A stretch of 24,177 bases of DNA from Syncephalis fuscata (GCA_025786725.1 JAHLTZ010000132.1:1-24177); one strand, 5' to 3'; positions 9,168-21,038 are shown, numbered from the stretch's first letter. The notes: generated from the sequence alone by a model not told the origin. Translations and numbers: made by a program.

Positions 9168-10771
9168 GCCGATAAACGGCCGAAATGATTTAAACAGCGT
9201 TGAGGTAGAAATGGTAGAAAACACGTGCAATTAAACTCTTATTGCTATTACTGCTGTACGGTGTTGTTGCTAATAGTTGTTGTTGTGAATAAACAAATAA
9301 TTAGCTAAATATAACATTATTGATTCTCCGATAAACTCCATTTGTAATATAGTGATTGACAAGTGTAAATGGCTAATTTACGTATTTACAAATGCAATAA
9401 TATAATAATATAAACAATAGTAAACACAGCACTAATATAAGCCCAACAAAGACATTGGCCGTTTGTATTAACAGATCACATGTACCACCACCGCTTAGAA
9501 AGTAATGCTTACCTTAGACAGGACGATAGATATGGTAGATTATTATGCAATGATTTAAAGTAATTATACTTTAGACATACAAAACAACAATTGGCGGTTA
9601 GAGTTAGTCGTTCTATTTGTCCTCCTGTTGCAGATTTGTACAGCTGCGTATGCACCTACGTGTAAATACTTTTGGCAACGCAATGGCTTTACACTGTTGC
9701 GGAGATAGTTGACAATTGTAATGTCAGAATTAACGGCCACTAAAAGAGAAAAGTGCCAAAAATGCAAGAATAGAAGAATAGCACAAAATATTAATAGAAA
9801 TGTCACTTAAAAGTCATTAAAGTGGCCGTCCATTAATGCAAGAAGTCTGCAAGCTGTAAATGATAAAAGGAAAAGAAGATGGAAAATAATAATCTAATTG
9901 AATTGTGCCACCAGCACATTATAGAACATCTATACACACCCACACCAAACACCCACACGTAATTTCCATGGCTGTCAAGGCCATTAACTATTGATTACTG
10001 ACGCAGCCTTGCACTCAAAGTGATACACGGGAGATTGTGTGTGTATGTGAGGCAGCGAACGAAAAGAGGGGAACAAGTTATGTAGAGATGAAAAAGGCAG
10101 CACGCGTACGACCATGTTAGAATTACTCTAAGGCATCAAATGGATATGACTGTGAGTTTCATGTTCGATATTTTCTTCTCGTCAGCCGAACGTGATCGCT
10201 CGACCGATTAAGCTATAGTTGGCCTAGTAGATAATGCGTCGCAGCCTCGACCATAAACGATTAATGGCAACAAGGCCATGTTGCTGTTGCTGCCATTGTT
10301 GCTGTTGAGATATTTACGCATCAAATGGCCAATCTTGACAAAGATGCAATGTCCTATCATATGTGCTACCGTGGATTGGCTTTAAAGATTAGTACTTGGT
10401 TTGTTGTATAGAACTGTCTATTAGCATAATTAGATACATTCTAAGAATAGCAGTACCATACTAATGCCCATCTCTCCGTCTCCCCTTTTCTCTATCTATA
10501 TAGTAATAGTAGTTTATGACTGCTTCTTCCGTGCATTGTAGCAGTGAACAGTTTTCATAAATGTACTGCGTGTTTATAGATATTTATGGTAAGCTCTTAC
10601 GCAAATGTTAACATGTGAATTGGTGGTACATGTTGCTATGCGTAAAAGCATTTTAAAACTCTAGCCTTTTTACGCCTATAATTCAAACTATTAGTGCTAC
10701 TTATACTGTATTTCTTAATAAACATAAAACAATGATGCAAATAGTTTAATTTATAATGATTTGTTAATATA
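9168..10771. other. Intergenic region, 1.6 kb
   Basis: No gene is recognised. It holds the promoter of the minus-strand OPT gene on the left and the 3' end of the F-box gene on the right. There is a small CTG/TTG-rich patch at about 10278-10305, a GT-rich patch near 10035, and a pyrimidine tract at about 10470-10500. The open frames in it (for example 9564-9806 on minus) have no recognisable product. Confidence 0.5.
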
Positions 10772-11719
10772 TTAATTGTCTTCATTGTCACTACTGCTAC
10801 TACTATTGCTGGTTGCTGTATTTGTGTCTTCTTCAGTTTGCCATCCATCACCGAGGTCATGGCCTGGTAGCTGCTCAGTGTTGTTATGTATTTCGTTGGG
10901 TGCCGCTGAGAAGGTTGGCTGTTCGGATAATATGCCGTAACAGCCTTCTAAATCTAGCCAACGTAATTGAGGACAAGATTCGCGTAAAGTAGCAACAGCC
11001 TCATCGGTGATCATTTCACAACTTTGAAGACTAAGCCATTGTAACGATTGACAGCCTTTGGCCAGTTCTATTATACCATCATCTGTTACTTCAGTATCTG
11101 TTAAATCGAGTTTAATAAGCTGTGGACACCATTGTGCAATGGCTATGACAGCAATATCCGTAATATAGCAATTGGCCACTGATAGCTGGCGCAGACTTGA
11201 TCCACACCAGCTAACGATGGTGGCAAGTGATTGATCACGTATTGGCGTCCAACATATATCCAAATCACTTATGCCCAATCGTCGTGGCTGTTCGTTATCC
11301 GCCGACGATGGCCTATTCGTGTCATGCGATGAAGCTATCGCTGATGACGACGCGGTACAGCTATTACCAATTAATTCATTTTGTTTCGACGTATCTAATA
11401 ATGATTCGTCAAGATTCGTTGCATAACGCATTATAAACGCCAATAGCTCTTTGTCCGATAGTTGCTGCCATCTATGAGCAATAAGCGATAGGTCAATTGA
11501 GCGTATCCAGCGACCACGCGAAGCGGGTACTCTACGTTGAAACTGACGTAACTGCTCGACTGACGTGAATTCAGGCATGTAGTAAAGCCACGGCAGTGCT
11601 GCATCTCGAAATGCACGCGATGCATAGATTAACTGAGATAGCGTTGTTTGTTCCGAGTACGCGGCCACATAGCTAAGTAGCTCGAGTGGCAATGAGCGTG
11701 GTGGCAATGACGATAGCAT
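10772..11719 (-). CDS. F-box/leucine-rich-repeat protein (AMN1/Grr1-like)
   Basis: A 315-residue protein starting at the ATG at 11717-11719 and ending with TAA at 10772-10774. Residues about 4-45 (LPPRSLPLELLSYVAAY then FRDAALPWLYY) have the look of an F-box, which would bind Skp1 in an SCF ubiquitin ligase. Residues about 165-260 form three to four cysteine-type leucine-rich repeats with the pattern CPQLIKLDLTDTEVTDDGI, CQSLQWLSLQSCEMITDEAV, CPQLRWLDLEGC. These resemble Amn1/Grr1/Skp2-type substrate-binding repeats. A Ser/Asn/Asp-rich segment (about 105-145) separates the two parts, and the C-terminus is a Ser/Glu/Asp-rich tail. The repeat array is short compared with Grr1, nearer to Amn1. 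It is intron-less with no frame breaks. The substrate is unknown. The F-box assignment is weaker than the LRR assignment. Confidence 0.8.
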   Translation of the reverse strand: MLSSLPPRSLPLELLSYVAAYSEQTTLSQLIYASRAFRDAALPWLYYMPEFTSVEQLRQFQRRVPASRGRWIRSIDLSLIAHRWQQLSDKELLAFIMRYATNLDESLLDTSKQNELIGNSCTASSSAIASSHDTNRPSSADNEQPRRLGISDLDICWTPIRDQSLATIVSWCGSSLRQLSVANCYITDIAVIAIAQWCPQLIKLDLTDTEVTDDGIIELAKGCQSLQWLSLQSCEMITDEAVATLRESCPQLRWLDLEGCYGILSEQPTFSAAPNEIHNNTEQLPGHDLGDGWQTEEDTNTATSNSSSSSDNEDN

Positions 11720-14493
11720 ACTATAGCTCGTCTTTTACTCAACACTTGGTATAGACCAATATTTACCTTACTATAGCCACTCAAGTCAGTCCACAAGTTA
11801 GACTAAGATTGGTTAGCAATGAACTAAATAGTTAAACGAATAAACGGTTGCTGAAGTACTTTTGTTTTTATTTTCATTTTTATTTATTTTAGAAAGTTTA
11901 CAAGCTTTGTTTATTTAATTGCATAAATGTATTATCATGTAACACTACTATACATTCTTTATTAATAATTCATTAGCATTTATTATAATTTGATGGTCAA
12001 ATGACCAATATTTAATAACGCCCAATCTATTGAACATGATGATGGGTGGTGAGTGACATTAGTTATCAAATACTCGTCATCATAGATTCGTTATCCAGTA
12101 TGCATATATCCACCATTTACCTATATCATTCCCATTCTGTCCCACACTACTATGTATCATTCTACGATACACTAGACACATTTTATTGTTTATATATTCT
12201 AATATACTTTACTCATTCCACTCATTACGTTATATGTACTACAACTTTACCATTGATTATACCATTTTCATTATACATTTATCATTCTATATATCACTCT
12301 ATACCCACCTAGCATTACTCTATCCAATGCTATTTTTATTTTTGCTCTAGCTTTATCATTAATAAATTTCGGCTAAGTTCACTCATCTGTTCATGCATAT
12401 ATGCTCATTAACTTATTCGCTTTTTCAGTCATCAAACTATATGCAATTGGAACTTGTAGTAATAAAATTTGTCTAGTATATCATAAAATGCTATATAGTA
12501 GTGTGAGTATACAGTGATAATCATATGTATGTATACTGTATATATGCATACTAAATAATAAATCTACAATAATGAGTATTTGATAATTAATGTTATTCAC
12601 CACTCATCGTCATGTTCAGTAGATTGAATATGCAGTTCAATTATGCAAATGTTATTAAATATAGCTATTTGACCACCAATCTAATACAACTACCACTCTA
12701 TAGATATCATGCTATTAGTTTCTACAATCAAAACTGTCTCGCTTTCAGCCTTCCATGCTTTTTCTGCTATTTAAATCACTCTGTTTTTTTGTTCTGCCAC
12801 TGCGCTCGCAGTCATTCTAGTATCTGTCACATTTAGAGGAGTATGTTTGTTTTATCCATGTTTTGTTTAGCTCCTGTATTTCATTATATGTAATAAATCA
12901 ACACAACTAATAGATAATTATCGTTGTCTTTATTTATTTATGCCACGCTGATTAATGTTGGCCAGTGGGAGCTACTGTACTTTGACTCTTACATTTTTTA
13001 TTTACTCATTTCATCCCTTCACTTTTGAATACAATTAAACACTCATTCATCACTATAACATGTATAATATTGCATCTAACATTAATTGATTCATGTGTAA
13101 TTATCAATACAATAATTTAATTAATTAGTTATTTTTATTATTGCTTTAATATATATATATTGTCATTTATTTAGTTAGATTGGCTATAGCGGGAATGGCT
13201 GTTTAATAAACAATATTTATAATAATTATATTAATCTTGAGTTTACATCACAAATATGCTTAAAATGCAATAGTAGAACATTAAAATATAAAATAGACTA
13301 TTTAGATGCAATAATTCATGTTGTATGTAGCAACAATAACAACAAATGCGGAACGATGTGAAATTGCAACCATATGGCTTCTATTAATATTCGATAAATC
13401 TTTCTACACATGGTCATCAACAACAATGATCAACCGCAAATGTTTTAAAGAAATCAAATGGTATGTTACATATGTATTCAAACCAGTTTATTAAAACAGT
13501 ATTTTAATAGGAAGTAATATAATTATGCTATGCATAGCAATACAACTTGATTGGAATAAATTGTGCTTTGGGGACAGATGTGGGAGTCAAAGTAAAATGC
13601 AACCAGCCAGTGTAATAGAATAGTCTAATAACATGTCTAAATGATAGTCAATATTTTGATTTCTCATTATTTCATTGCCACTTCACATGCATGCTGTGCC
13701 ATGATCTCGTTTCATCTCTCGCCATCTCGTCGTCCATCCTTGTCGCTTAAGCCACCTCCACCACCTTGTCATCGTACAAACGAACAGCCCATTTTCTATT
13801 TCGTTTCTTTTCTGGCGTCACTCTTTGAAAACATCCGTGCGTGTTGTAAATCAGCTAGTCTCTATCGTCTTCGCGCTACTCTATCTGTGTGCGTCTATGC
13901 GTGTCCGTGGATAGTGTGGCATATACGGCGGTCAACATACATACACACACACCCTCCGCATACTTTTTACTAGGTCAATGAGCAAGTTTCGTCGCATCTA
14001 TGTAAGTTTTAGTAATAAATAAGCATAAAAACAAGGCCGGCTACAGTCGGTAGATGCACAGGCGTTATAATCTTGGATTGGCCATGAACACTACTATGTA
14101 GATACTAGTGTTAAGACAATATTAGCTAGTACAGTATTTTATATGTATTGTAAATCTTGTCGAACGACGGCAGCTTCCTCCCTAGATGGGTAGCACGCGC
14201 CACGTTATCTGTTGCACTCGTATTGGCCTTCATAAGCATAAAGTGATGGGCAGTATCAATGTGCCACAGTAAATAGCCATTCTAGTCTTTGTATTAATAT
14301 TAAGAAGTTGCCACAAGATACTTACCAGTCCATTGTATATTGATATAGATACGCTAGTATCGTATTATTAATTAAGCTATATAGCATCGAATAGCTAGTA
14401 TTACACGTTGCCGATTTGATTATCTGCCTTCAACTATATTCATCGCCAAATCTTGGCAGCCTACATAGTTGATAACAAAAGCTTGTTTGAAGA
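11720..14493. other. Intergenic region between divergent F-box and kelch-BTB genes
   Basis: This 2.8 kb region is strongly AT-rich, with many TATA- and CATT-type low-complexity runs at 12050-12450 and 12900-13650. A pyrimidine-rich, higher-GC stretch lies at about 13690-13970, followed by an ATG at 13978 that reads eight codons into a consensus GTAAGT donor at 14002. This may be a 5' exon or leader of the kelch-BTB gene or of an unrecognised transcript. No other gene-like signal was found; open frames such as 12046-12312 and 13641-13973 look like base-composition effects. Confidence 0.5.
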
Positions 14494-17258
14494 ATGAATA
14501 ATGATAATGCGTCAGATTATGCTCAGGTAAGCTTGAGGCAATGAAAATGGCAATTATGAATGTATTGTGTTATTTTACTATTTAATATTATTATTTAATA
14601 AGCGACTAACATTTATTATGTAAATCTATAGGAACCAAATGAGCAAACAGATTCCAATCTGTCCCAAGGATCACAACAGCCACAGCAACGGCCGCTGGAC
14701 CCGCTAATTGTTTCCATGTTTGTTACAAGCGGTACTATTCCACCTCCAGTGGCCGGTGCATCGCTGACGGTAATTGGTGATCGTCTCTGGGTATTTGGTG
14801 GTCGATTAGTAAGTAATCGACGTATGACAAGCGAACTCTATTCGCTCCATATGGAAACATTTGTTTGGCGTAAACATAACAATCTGCCCGGTGATCCTGC
14901 ACCTGAAGCACGCTATTTCCACAGTGCTGATCAGTATGCACCCGACCGACTCGTAGTATTTGGTGGTATGGGCCAACGTTTATTGTCAGAAACGAGCAAT
15001 AACTCTAATGGCCATGATACATCGGTTGTACTATCTGACGTCACTGTACTTGATGTTAGTAATCCCGATAATCCACGTTGGCGCCGTCCTAGAATATCTG
15101 GACCGATACCACGTGCCAGATATGCGCATTTAACCGCCATTAATGGCCACCAACTAGTCGTTATTGGCGGCCAAGATCTACAAAATACATATGTTGAAGA
15201 TGTGCATACATTAGATCTGGATACATTCACCTGGACACAGGCATCGCCATTCCCCAAGCATTGCGGTGTTTATCGCTCCATTGCCCTATGTTATGCTGGT
15301 TCAACGTATGTGTACAGTAATTACAATTTTACAGATGTTCGACGTGAATTGCAAGTACTTGGTCCAGATCTACATCTTACCGATCGATCTCGTGGTATGA
15401 CCGGTGAAAATAGACCACCTGGTCTACGTTTCCCCACCGGCCATCTTATTGGCGATCATTTGGTCGTGAGTGGTACTTATTTAACCAACACTTCACAAAC
15501 CTTCTCCACTTGGCTATTGGACATGCGCCGCCTTGTCTGGGCCCGGCTTGAATGTTCACGCCCTTTACACAAAGGCAGTTGGAATCGTGCCGTACTCGAT
15601 GCACGCCGCAACCGACACTTAATTCTAGGCAATCGAGAACGTACGCTACTTGTAGACTATGAACATCGACGGGTTAATTTTGAACATGTAGCCGCTGTAT
15701 GCCTTGAATCATACGGTGTATACGATGTGCCACGACAGCGTATTAGTGTACTTGGACAAGAGTTGGGTGGTATTTTATTAAATCGACGACAATTTGCAGA
15801 TTTTGAAATTCGAGTATCTGCAGATGCCAACGATTTGTCAGATGATGAAGATAATGACAGTAACAGCAACAATAATAGTCACAATAGTAATAGTGCTGAA
15901 CATCGTAGTCCGAATGGAAATGAAGAAAGACGACGTACAAGTGAACATAGTATTTCAAACGACACTGCATCTATGAGCAATGGTCCACGTGGATCTATAG
16001 ATGAATTAAGTAACGGCAGTGATAATCGCCGTAATTCAGAAATAACACTAGTTACCAATCGATCATCATCTTATTCTTTACAAAATACAAATCGACATGT
16101 TGGCTTAGACAATACGCCATTACTGCGTGGTGAACGGGTCATCCTAGTCAATACGGCATTATTACGCCAACGTTGGCCTCATTTTGATCGATTGGTACGA
16201 TCTAATACGAAAGAAAATCAACAGCGCTTTCTACGCTTACCCGAGCCATATTCGGTCATCCGTCATCTACTTCATTATTTGTATACAGGCGCACTTGACC
16301 CATCCTCTTCAGTGGATGTACTTGGTGAACTTATGGTACTTGGCGATGTTTATGACTTGAAAGAAATGTTATCACAAGCTGCCCATGTACTTCATGGTCG
16401 ATTAACACTTGATACAGCACCACATATATTCAGATATGCCACCCTGGCTCATCGTAATGGATTACGTGTACGGGCATTAAGAATTATGCGTAGAAATGCC
16501 GATGTACTTGCTCGTTCAGTGGCCCTTTGGCAATTGCCAGATGCAATTCGTAATGATGTCATTGCATTTCTACCCCCTAACTTTCCTCGTACGCCACCAG
16601 CATCGGTCGCGGCCGTTCTAGCAGGAAGTCAAGCGCCGTCTACACGTCAAAATACACCCCGTCCTACACCGCCATCGGTATCAGAAAGAGCAGTGGATGC
16701 AGCGACGACGGCCGTAGCATCTACCATGCTGCCCATGACGTCTACAACAGCAGCATCAACGACGACAACGATAGCTGAAGAAAATGAGCCTGGTCATAAT
16801 GGTAACAACAATTATAATAATAATAGTATTAGTAATAGTAATAATAACAATTCTAATCTTTCCACGACCACTCGAACCATCAATGGCTGGTCGTTCAATG
16901 ACTCTATCAGCACCAATGGATATATAGTTAACGGGATACATACACGGCCGGAACGACCACTACACTCGAACCATCCTAGTATTAGTGGCACGTCAACATT
17001 TAGTGTAGATTCTGCCAATTCACGTCGCTGGATGCATCGTCCAAGCGCTGTCGGGTTATCGGCCATTGAAAGCCACCAACACCACACGGAGGAGGAGCAG
17101 CACAGCAACGTCAACTATCTTCATTACATTACATACCGGGTACCACCACTACTAACCATAACAACAGCACAGCAACAGCACAGCAACAGCAAGCAACGAC
17201 CTATGCAAGACAACATATGCGAGCGGCCTCTACTTCAACAACGACAATGCATCGATAA
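14494..17258 (+). CDS. Kelch-repeat/BTB protein, Ral2/Mds3/LZTR1-like architecture
   Basis: Exon 1 is 14494-14526 (MNNDNASDYAQ). A 105-base GTAAGC..TATAG intron (14527-14631), with a CTAAC branch-like site near 14606, joins in phase to exon 2. The N-terminal half (about residues 50-390) is a kelch beta-propeller: repeats with VFGGR, VFGGMG and VIGGQ blades and following YxLD..TxxW patterns. A BTB/POZ domain follows, opening with FADFEIRV (about 398) and resuming at VILVNTALLRQRWPHFDRLV (about 513). About 105 Asn/Ser/Asp-rich residues are inserted between these strands. A BACK-like helical stretch follows to about 650, then a Ser/Thr/Asn-rich tail. Kelch-BTB proteins of this order (fission yeast Ral2, budding yeast Mds3/Pmd1, animal LZTR1) act in Ras or nutrient signalling, LZTR1 as a Cul3 adaptor; that role here is inference. 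One base appears lost at about 17067-17090: the frame then reads GGAAQQRQLSS.. to TAA at 17256-17258 instead of an implausible Cys-rich end at 17349. Confidence 0.85.
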
Positions 17259-17441
17259 TTTGTCTATTTGTTTTCGCTATTATCTGTGTTATTGCTGTTG
17301 TTTAATTTCTTCTATTATAATTCAACTATTTCATTTATTTCCAACGTAAATGCCATACTAGTTTTGCGAATTAACCATTATAGCGTAATACAAATACAAA
17401 TGATTTAAATGACAATGTATATAGATATAGACACGTAAGAG

Positions 17442-17468
17442 ATAATAATAATAATAATAATAATAATA
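17442..17468. repeat. (ATA)9 microsatellite
   Basis: Nine uninterrupted ATA units directly downstream of the kelch-BTB gene. Confidence 0.95.
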
Positions 17469-17578
17469 GGTATTAGTAACTAGTAGAAAATGGTAATATA
17501 GTATTTACTATTAAAAAACATTAATATATTATTATTAAGTGAAAAATATTTATTGGCTTTATATTTAACATTGAACTG

Positions 17579-17612
17579 TGAATGGTCAGTCTAAAAAATA
17601 AATGACCATTCA
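17579..17612. repeat. Perfect 10-base inverted repeat with AATAAA in the loop
   Basis: TGAATGGTCA (17579-17588) and TGACCATTCA (17603-17612) are exact reverse complements around a 14-base loop containing AATAAA at 17596-17601. It lies between two convergent genes, a place where a two-way 3'-end structure would fit. Confidence 0.6.
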
Positions 17613-17697
17613 TAGAAACTAAGTAAGAACTTTAGTGTTGTGTGTGCGTGCTTATTTAGATTTAGGTGTCATTACAAAAGTGTTGATACGTCAAGAG

Positions 17698-17715
17698 TTG
17701 TTGTTGTTGTTGTTG
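17698..17715. repeat. (TTG)6 tract
   Basis: Six uninterrupted TTG units in the 3' flank of the COP1-like gene. Confidence 0.9.
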
Positions 17716-17847
17716 AAAAGCAAGTTATTTCCATCAGTCCACTACCGTTAAAGCCGGTAGATGAGCGATGAGATTGAACAAAAGAAAGAGAAAAGTAAAA
17801 CGACAAAGCAGAACAAGAATATAGAAGGAGTTATACAGCATGGATCA

Positions 17848-20800
17848 TTATTCATCGGAAAGTTCCAACATTTTAACCTCGCCATGACTATTACCGGCAA
17901 TCATATTGTTAGTTTTACGGCGCCAGGCCACAGCACTAACAAATAACGTTGCATCATTGGATCGAGATTCTTGACCCTGTTAACAACAGTCATTAATATT
18001 TCATTGTTATTATTAAATAGTCTATGTAAACTTACCCTTAAAATACTGGTGGTGTTAAATGGTGTTACAATGGCTGGTTGGGTTAATGGTGCAAAATAAG
18101 TATAAATGTTATTATCTTCACTCCCACAACTGATCCATTGACCGTCATGACTAACAGATAGACCGACAAAGTTCTTGTCATTGACATGGCCTTTGTACGT
18201 GCGTAGACATTTGCCCGATTCAGAATGACTCCACGATTTGAGTGAAGCATCGGTTGAAACAGTAATAAATGTATCAGCATCTAAATAGCGAATACAAGAG
18301 ATGGCTTTTCGGTGACCTTGACACACATAGAGTGGTTCAGAGGGATATCTCAAGTCGTAACAGTAAGCATAGTGATCTATAATGAATAAATGCATATACA
18401 TAGGTGGGTGAGTGGTGTTGAATTGTAGTAATAGAGATATCAACTTACCTGCACAGCCAAACGTGAGAATGTTGCTATCTTTTGGACTAAATCGCACTGT
18501 GCAAATATTGGCTTTACCATAAATGGTCATGGCTGATGTTGCTTGACTAGTAGACCAGATTTTAACTAATTAAATCGTACATTATTATTAGTATGACTAC
18601 TATTAGTATGACTGTTTAATAATCACCTTTGGCATCATCACTGCCACTAGCTAGACGGGTTCTATCGTTGGGTGCATAATCGACTGACCATGCACGGCAC
18701 TCGTGTTCTTGGTAGGCAGAGACTGGTTTGCCACTACTTGTATCCAATATTGTAACAATACCATCATAATCTGCACTGGCCAGCTGAACAGGATTGTAGT
18801 GATTCCACGAAACACAGCTAAACACGGTTGAGATACATTTATGGTCAACACGCTATACTGTACAGCTTATTCTATTCGCCTACCTTATTCGATTGGGACC
18901 GGTAATTTCTCGAATGGGCAGTAGATGCGGTGTATCGGTCGTTGAATCACGAATGATGCCTTCAGATTGTACTTGACGGTGATGTCGCATCCAATCACAG
19001 AAACTATTGATTTCAAATAGTTTAATCTTGCGAGTAACACCGGCCAGTGCAAAGTGTGTATCTTCCACATTGAATTCTATACTGGACACAATGGCTGATG
19101 CATTAATGGAATCACCATAGCGCATACGGCCCAGTGAACGCATTGTTCTGTTTTGTGATAATGTCTCGATATAAGATGTTATATTAGAAAATGCACCAAC
19201 GGGCTGAGTGCGGTCAAGTACAGGTTCTATTTATATGATTATATAAGTTACTGTGTTTACAAGTGTAATCATTGGCAGATGTAATAAATACATCGCTATA
19301 TCAATACAGTATAATAATGACAGCTACTTACGATTAGCAACTTGATTCAAGTATAAATCACCTAATTCAGGATAGAATTGCTCAATACGTCGTCGATGCT
19401 GATAACTAATTGTATCGTTGGCATGTGTAGGCGTACTATTAGATTAATGTTAACATAAATACTTGTATAGCACCGTGTAGTGTGAGTAACTTACGCTGGT
19501 GGATCGATCATTAGTGACTCATCCTAATATGACTATGGTAAATACAACTGCTACTGTGCATTAGTAATTATTACTAACCTGATAGCTGCGTTTAATACTG
19601 GCCCATCCACGATCATCACCGTGATGATAGTCGTTCATATCGACAACACGGCCCATACGATGACCTGATGTCGGTACATCTGGTACAATGTTGGACATTT
19701 GCATATTGGTTGTGTATTGTTGGGCCGAAGAGGCAGCTTGTTGGATGCCATCCTCCAAATGTGTCAACTGTCTTTGCATTGTGTCCATTTTCTATTTATA
19801 TTTATATACATGGCTTGTTATTAGTCTATGGCATATCAATGGTGCCATTTAACTTACCGATTGGAGTGAATCTTCAATGACTGAAATAGATCGCCTAGTA
19901 ATTGAAAAGTTTCAGCCTTTCGTTGATCATTCTGTATCTGTGCCGTATCTAGTGCCCAATCATTTGAATTGACATCTAATCACATATATCGAGTTAATTG
20001 ATGATTAAAATGTAAATAATATAATAGTCTGCTATGCTATATTATATTATTGTTATCAATATTTACCTTGGCTAGTCTCGTGGAGTGAGGCGTCAAGTGC
20101 CGAAAGTGGAAATTGCAATGATGAAGGCATTTGTTGTGCTTGACGTATAAGACGAGCACTTCGAATTACGACATTTACTAAACATCGTTTAATTCAATTC
20201 AATTCAATAACTAGTTATATAAATATTAAATTATACCTACGTTGAATATTATTTTGTAAATCGCTTTTCAAACTAGTACGTTTGCACATTGGACACTTTT
20301 GATCGTTGGTTAAATGGCGATGAATACAATTACAACTGCCATTACTCATTGTAAGCTACAGTTAGTTAATATTGTACATAACTTACCAGAATGAATGCTG
20401 ACATGGTAGACTGGTGGCATCTTCCATTAAATTATGGCAAATTGGGCTATATTCATCAACAATTACCATATAAGTTACCAATCCTTTGCAGCCTTTGATG
20501 CAGAATAAAGATTTAACAACATCTTTTCCACTTACCATTTAAGTCCTTGGTCTTCTGTCAGTTGTAGAAGGGCCATCATTGCTGGTTCCATACCGCTTAA
20601 CGAGCTGTTGTTGGGCAAGCGCGATGGATAAGGCATAGCACGATTGTTTGTAGCGGGTGTTCTAACCATCGTATTCGATGCCGTGCGCCTTAAACGCTTA
20701 TTTGGCCGTGCTTCGATAGGCAGCTCACTGTCCCGTTCAACCGCTCCCTGTGCTAATAAGCGAGAGACTACCATGTTACTAGTTGTATATTGCGAGTTTG

Positions 20801-21038
20801 GATGCGAGTTTGGAAATAAAGGATGCTGTGTTGGCGTCTGTCTCCTTTGCTGTTCCATAGATGCTGTTCTTATTGCTGTTGCTTGTCTTGCCGATGAAGA
20901 AAGTATGCGTTGACCAGAATAATGAGTAATACGTCTCTGCGATGCTAAGTCGGGAAAGTCGATTGGATGGGTTGAGTTACTGGTAGCGGCGGTAGTAGTA
21001 ACCGTCTCGTCAAGTTCAATATTTATAGGTTGACTCAT
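17848..21038 (-). CDS. COP1: COP1-type E3 ubiquitin ligase (RING, coiled coil, WD40), 13 exons
   Basis: Exons on minus: 21038-20536, 20446-20387, 20335-20241, 20177-20067, 19975-19858, 19791-19579, 19523-19495, 19435-19332, 19226-18884, 18817-18627, 18565-18449, 18376-18036, 17976-17848. The total is 2,354 bases; adding one base apparently lost near 19871-19880 gives 785 codons (784 residues). Residues 168-205 form a complete C3HC4 RING (CPIC..CQHSFCCNC..CPMC). A coiled-coil-like part covers about 250-320 and a seven-blade WD40 domain about 445-784. RAWSVDY, SGSDDAKVKIW, DKNFVGLS and the final SHGEVKML closely match plant and animal COP1, including the Lys and Trp of the propeller top used for substrate VP motifs (Arabidopsis Lys422/Trp467 by my alignment). 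RPNKRLRR near residue 115 could be an NLS. COP1 ubiquitinates transcription factors in the nucleus; targets here are unknown. The start is the first ATG (21038); the frame is open upstream only with a TTG. Confidence 0.9.

Larger units (their letters stand above)
17259..17847. other. Spacer between convergent kelch-BTB and COP1-like genes
   Basis: AT-rich 3' region shared by two convergent genes. It holds a nine-unit ATA microsatellite (17442-17468), an inverted repeat with AATAAA in its loop (17579-17612) and a six-unit TTG tract (17698-17715). No gene is seen; the small frame 17761-17946 on plus overlaps the COP1 3' exon. Confidence 0.55.

Noticed and set aside
9230-9230. TTG at 9230 as the start of the minus-strand OPT gene
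   Set aside because: Nuclear genes of this kind start at ATG. The frame follows a TAA, and the ATG at 9167 gives an N-terminus comparable to the paralogue.
10150-10245. Minus-strand TAGCTTAATCGG with a perfect A-box and a D-arm
   Set aside because: No anticodon stem, no B-box and no matching acceptor end follow.
12046-12312. Open frame of 88 residues in the spacer
   Set aside because: It consists of AT-rich, CATT-type low-complexity sequence with no family resemblance.
13641-13973. Open frame of 110 residues on plus
   Set aside because: It follows from the CT-rich composition; there is no domain, and a splice-donor context follows rather than a gene end.
17259-17349. Cys-rich C-terminus of the kelch-BTB frame continuing to 17349
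   Set aside because: From about 17090 the alternative frame has codon use and Ser/Thr/Gln content like the preceding tail and stops at 17258. The other frame runs into low-complexity 3' flank.
20410-20450. Loss of the first RING cysteine (SPIC) in the COP1-like protein
   Set aside because: Using the splice acceptor ending at 20447 gives CPIC, so the RING is complete.
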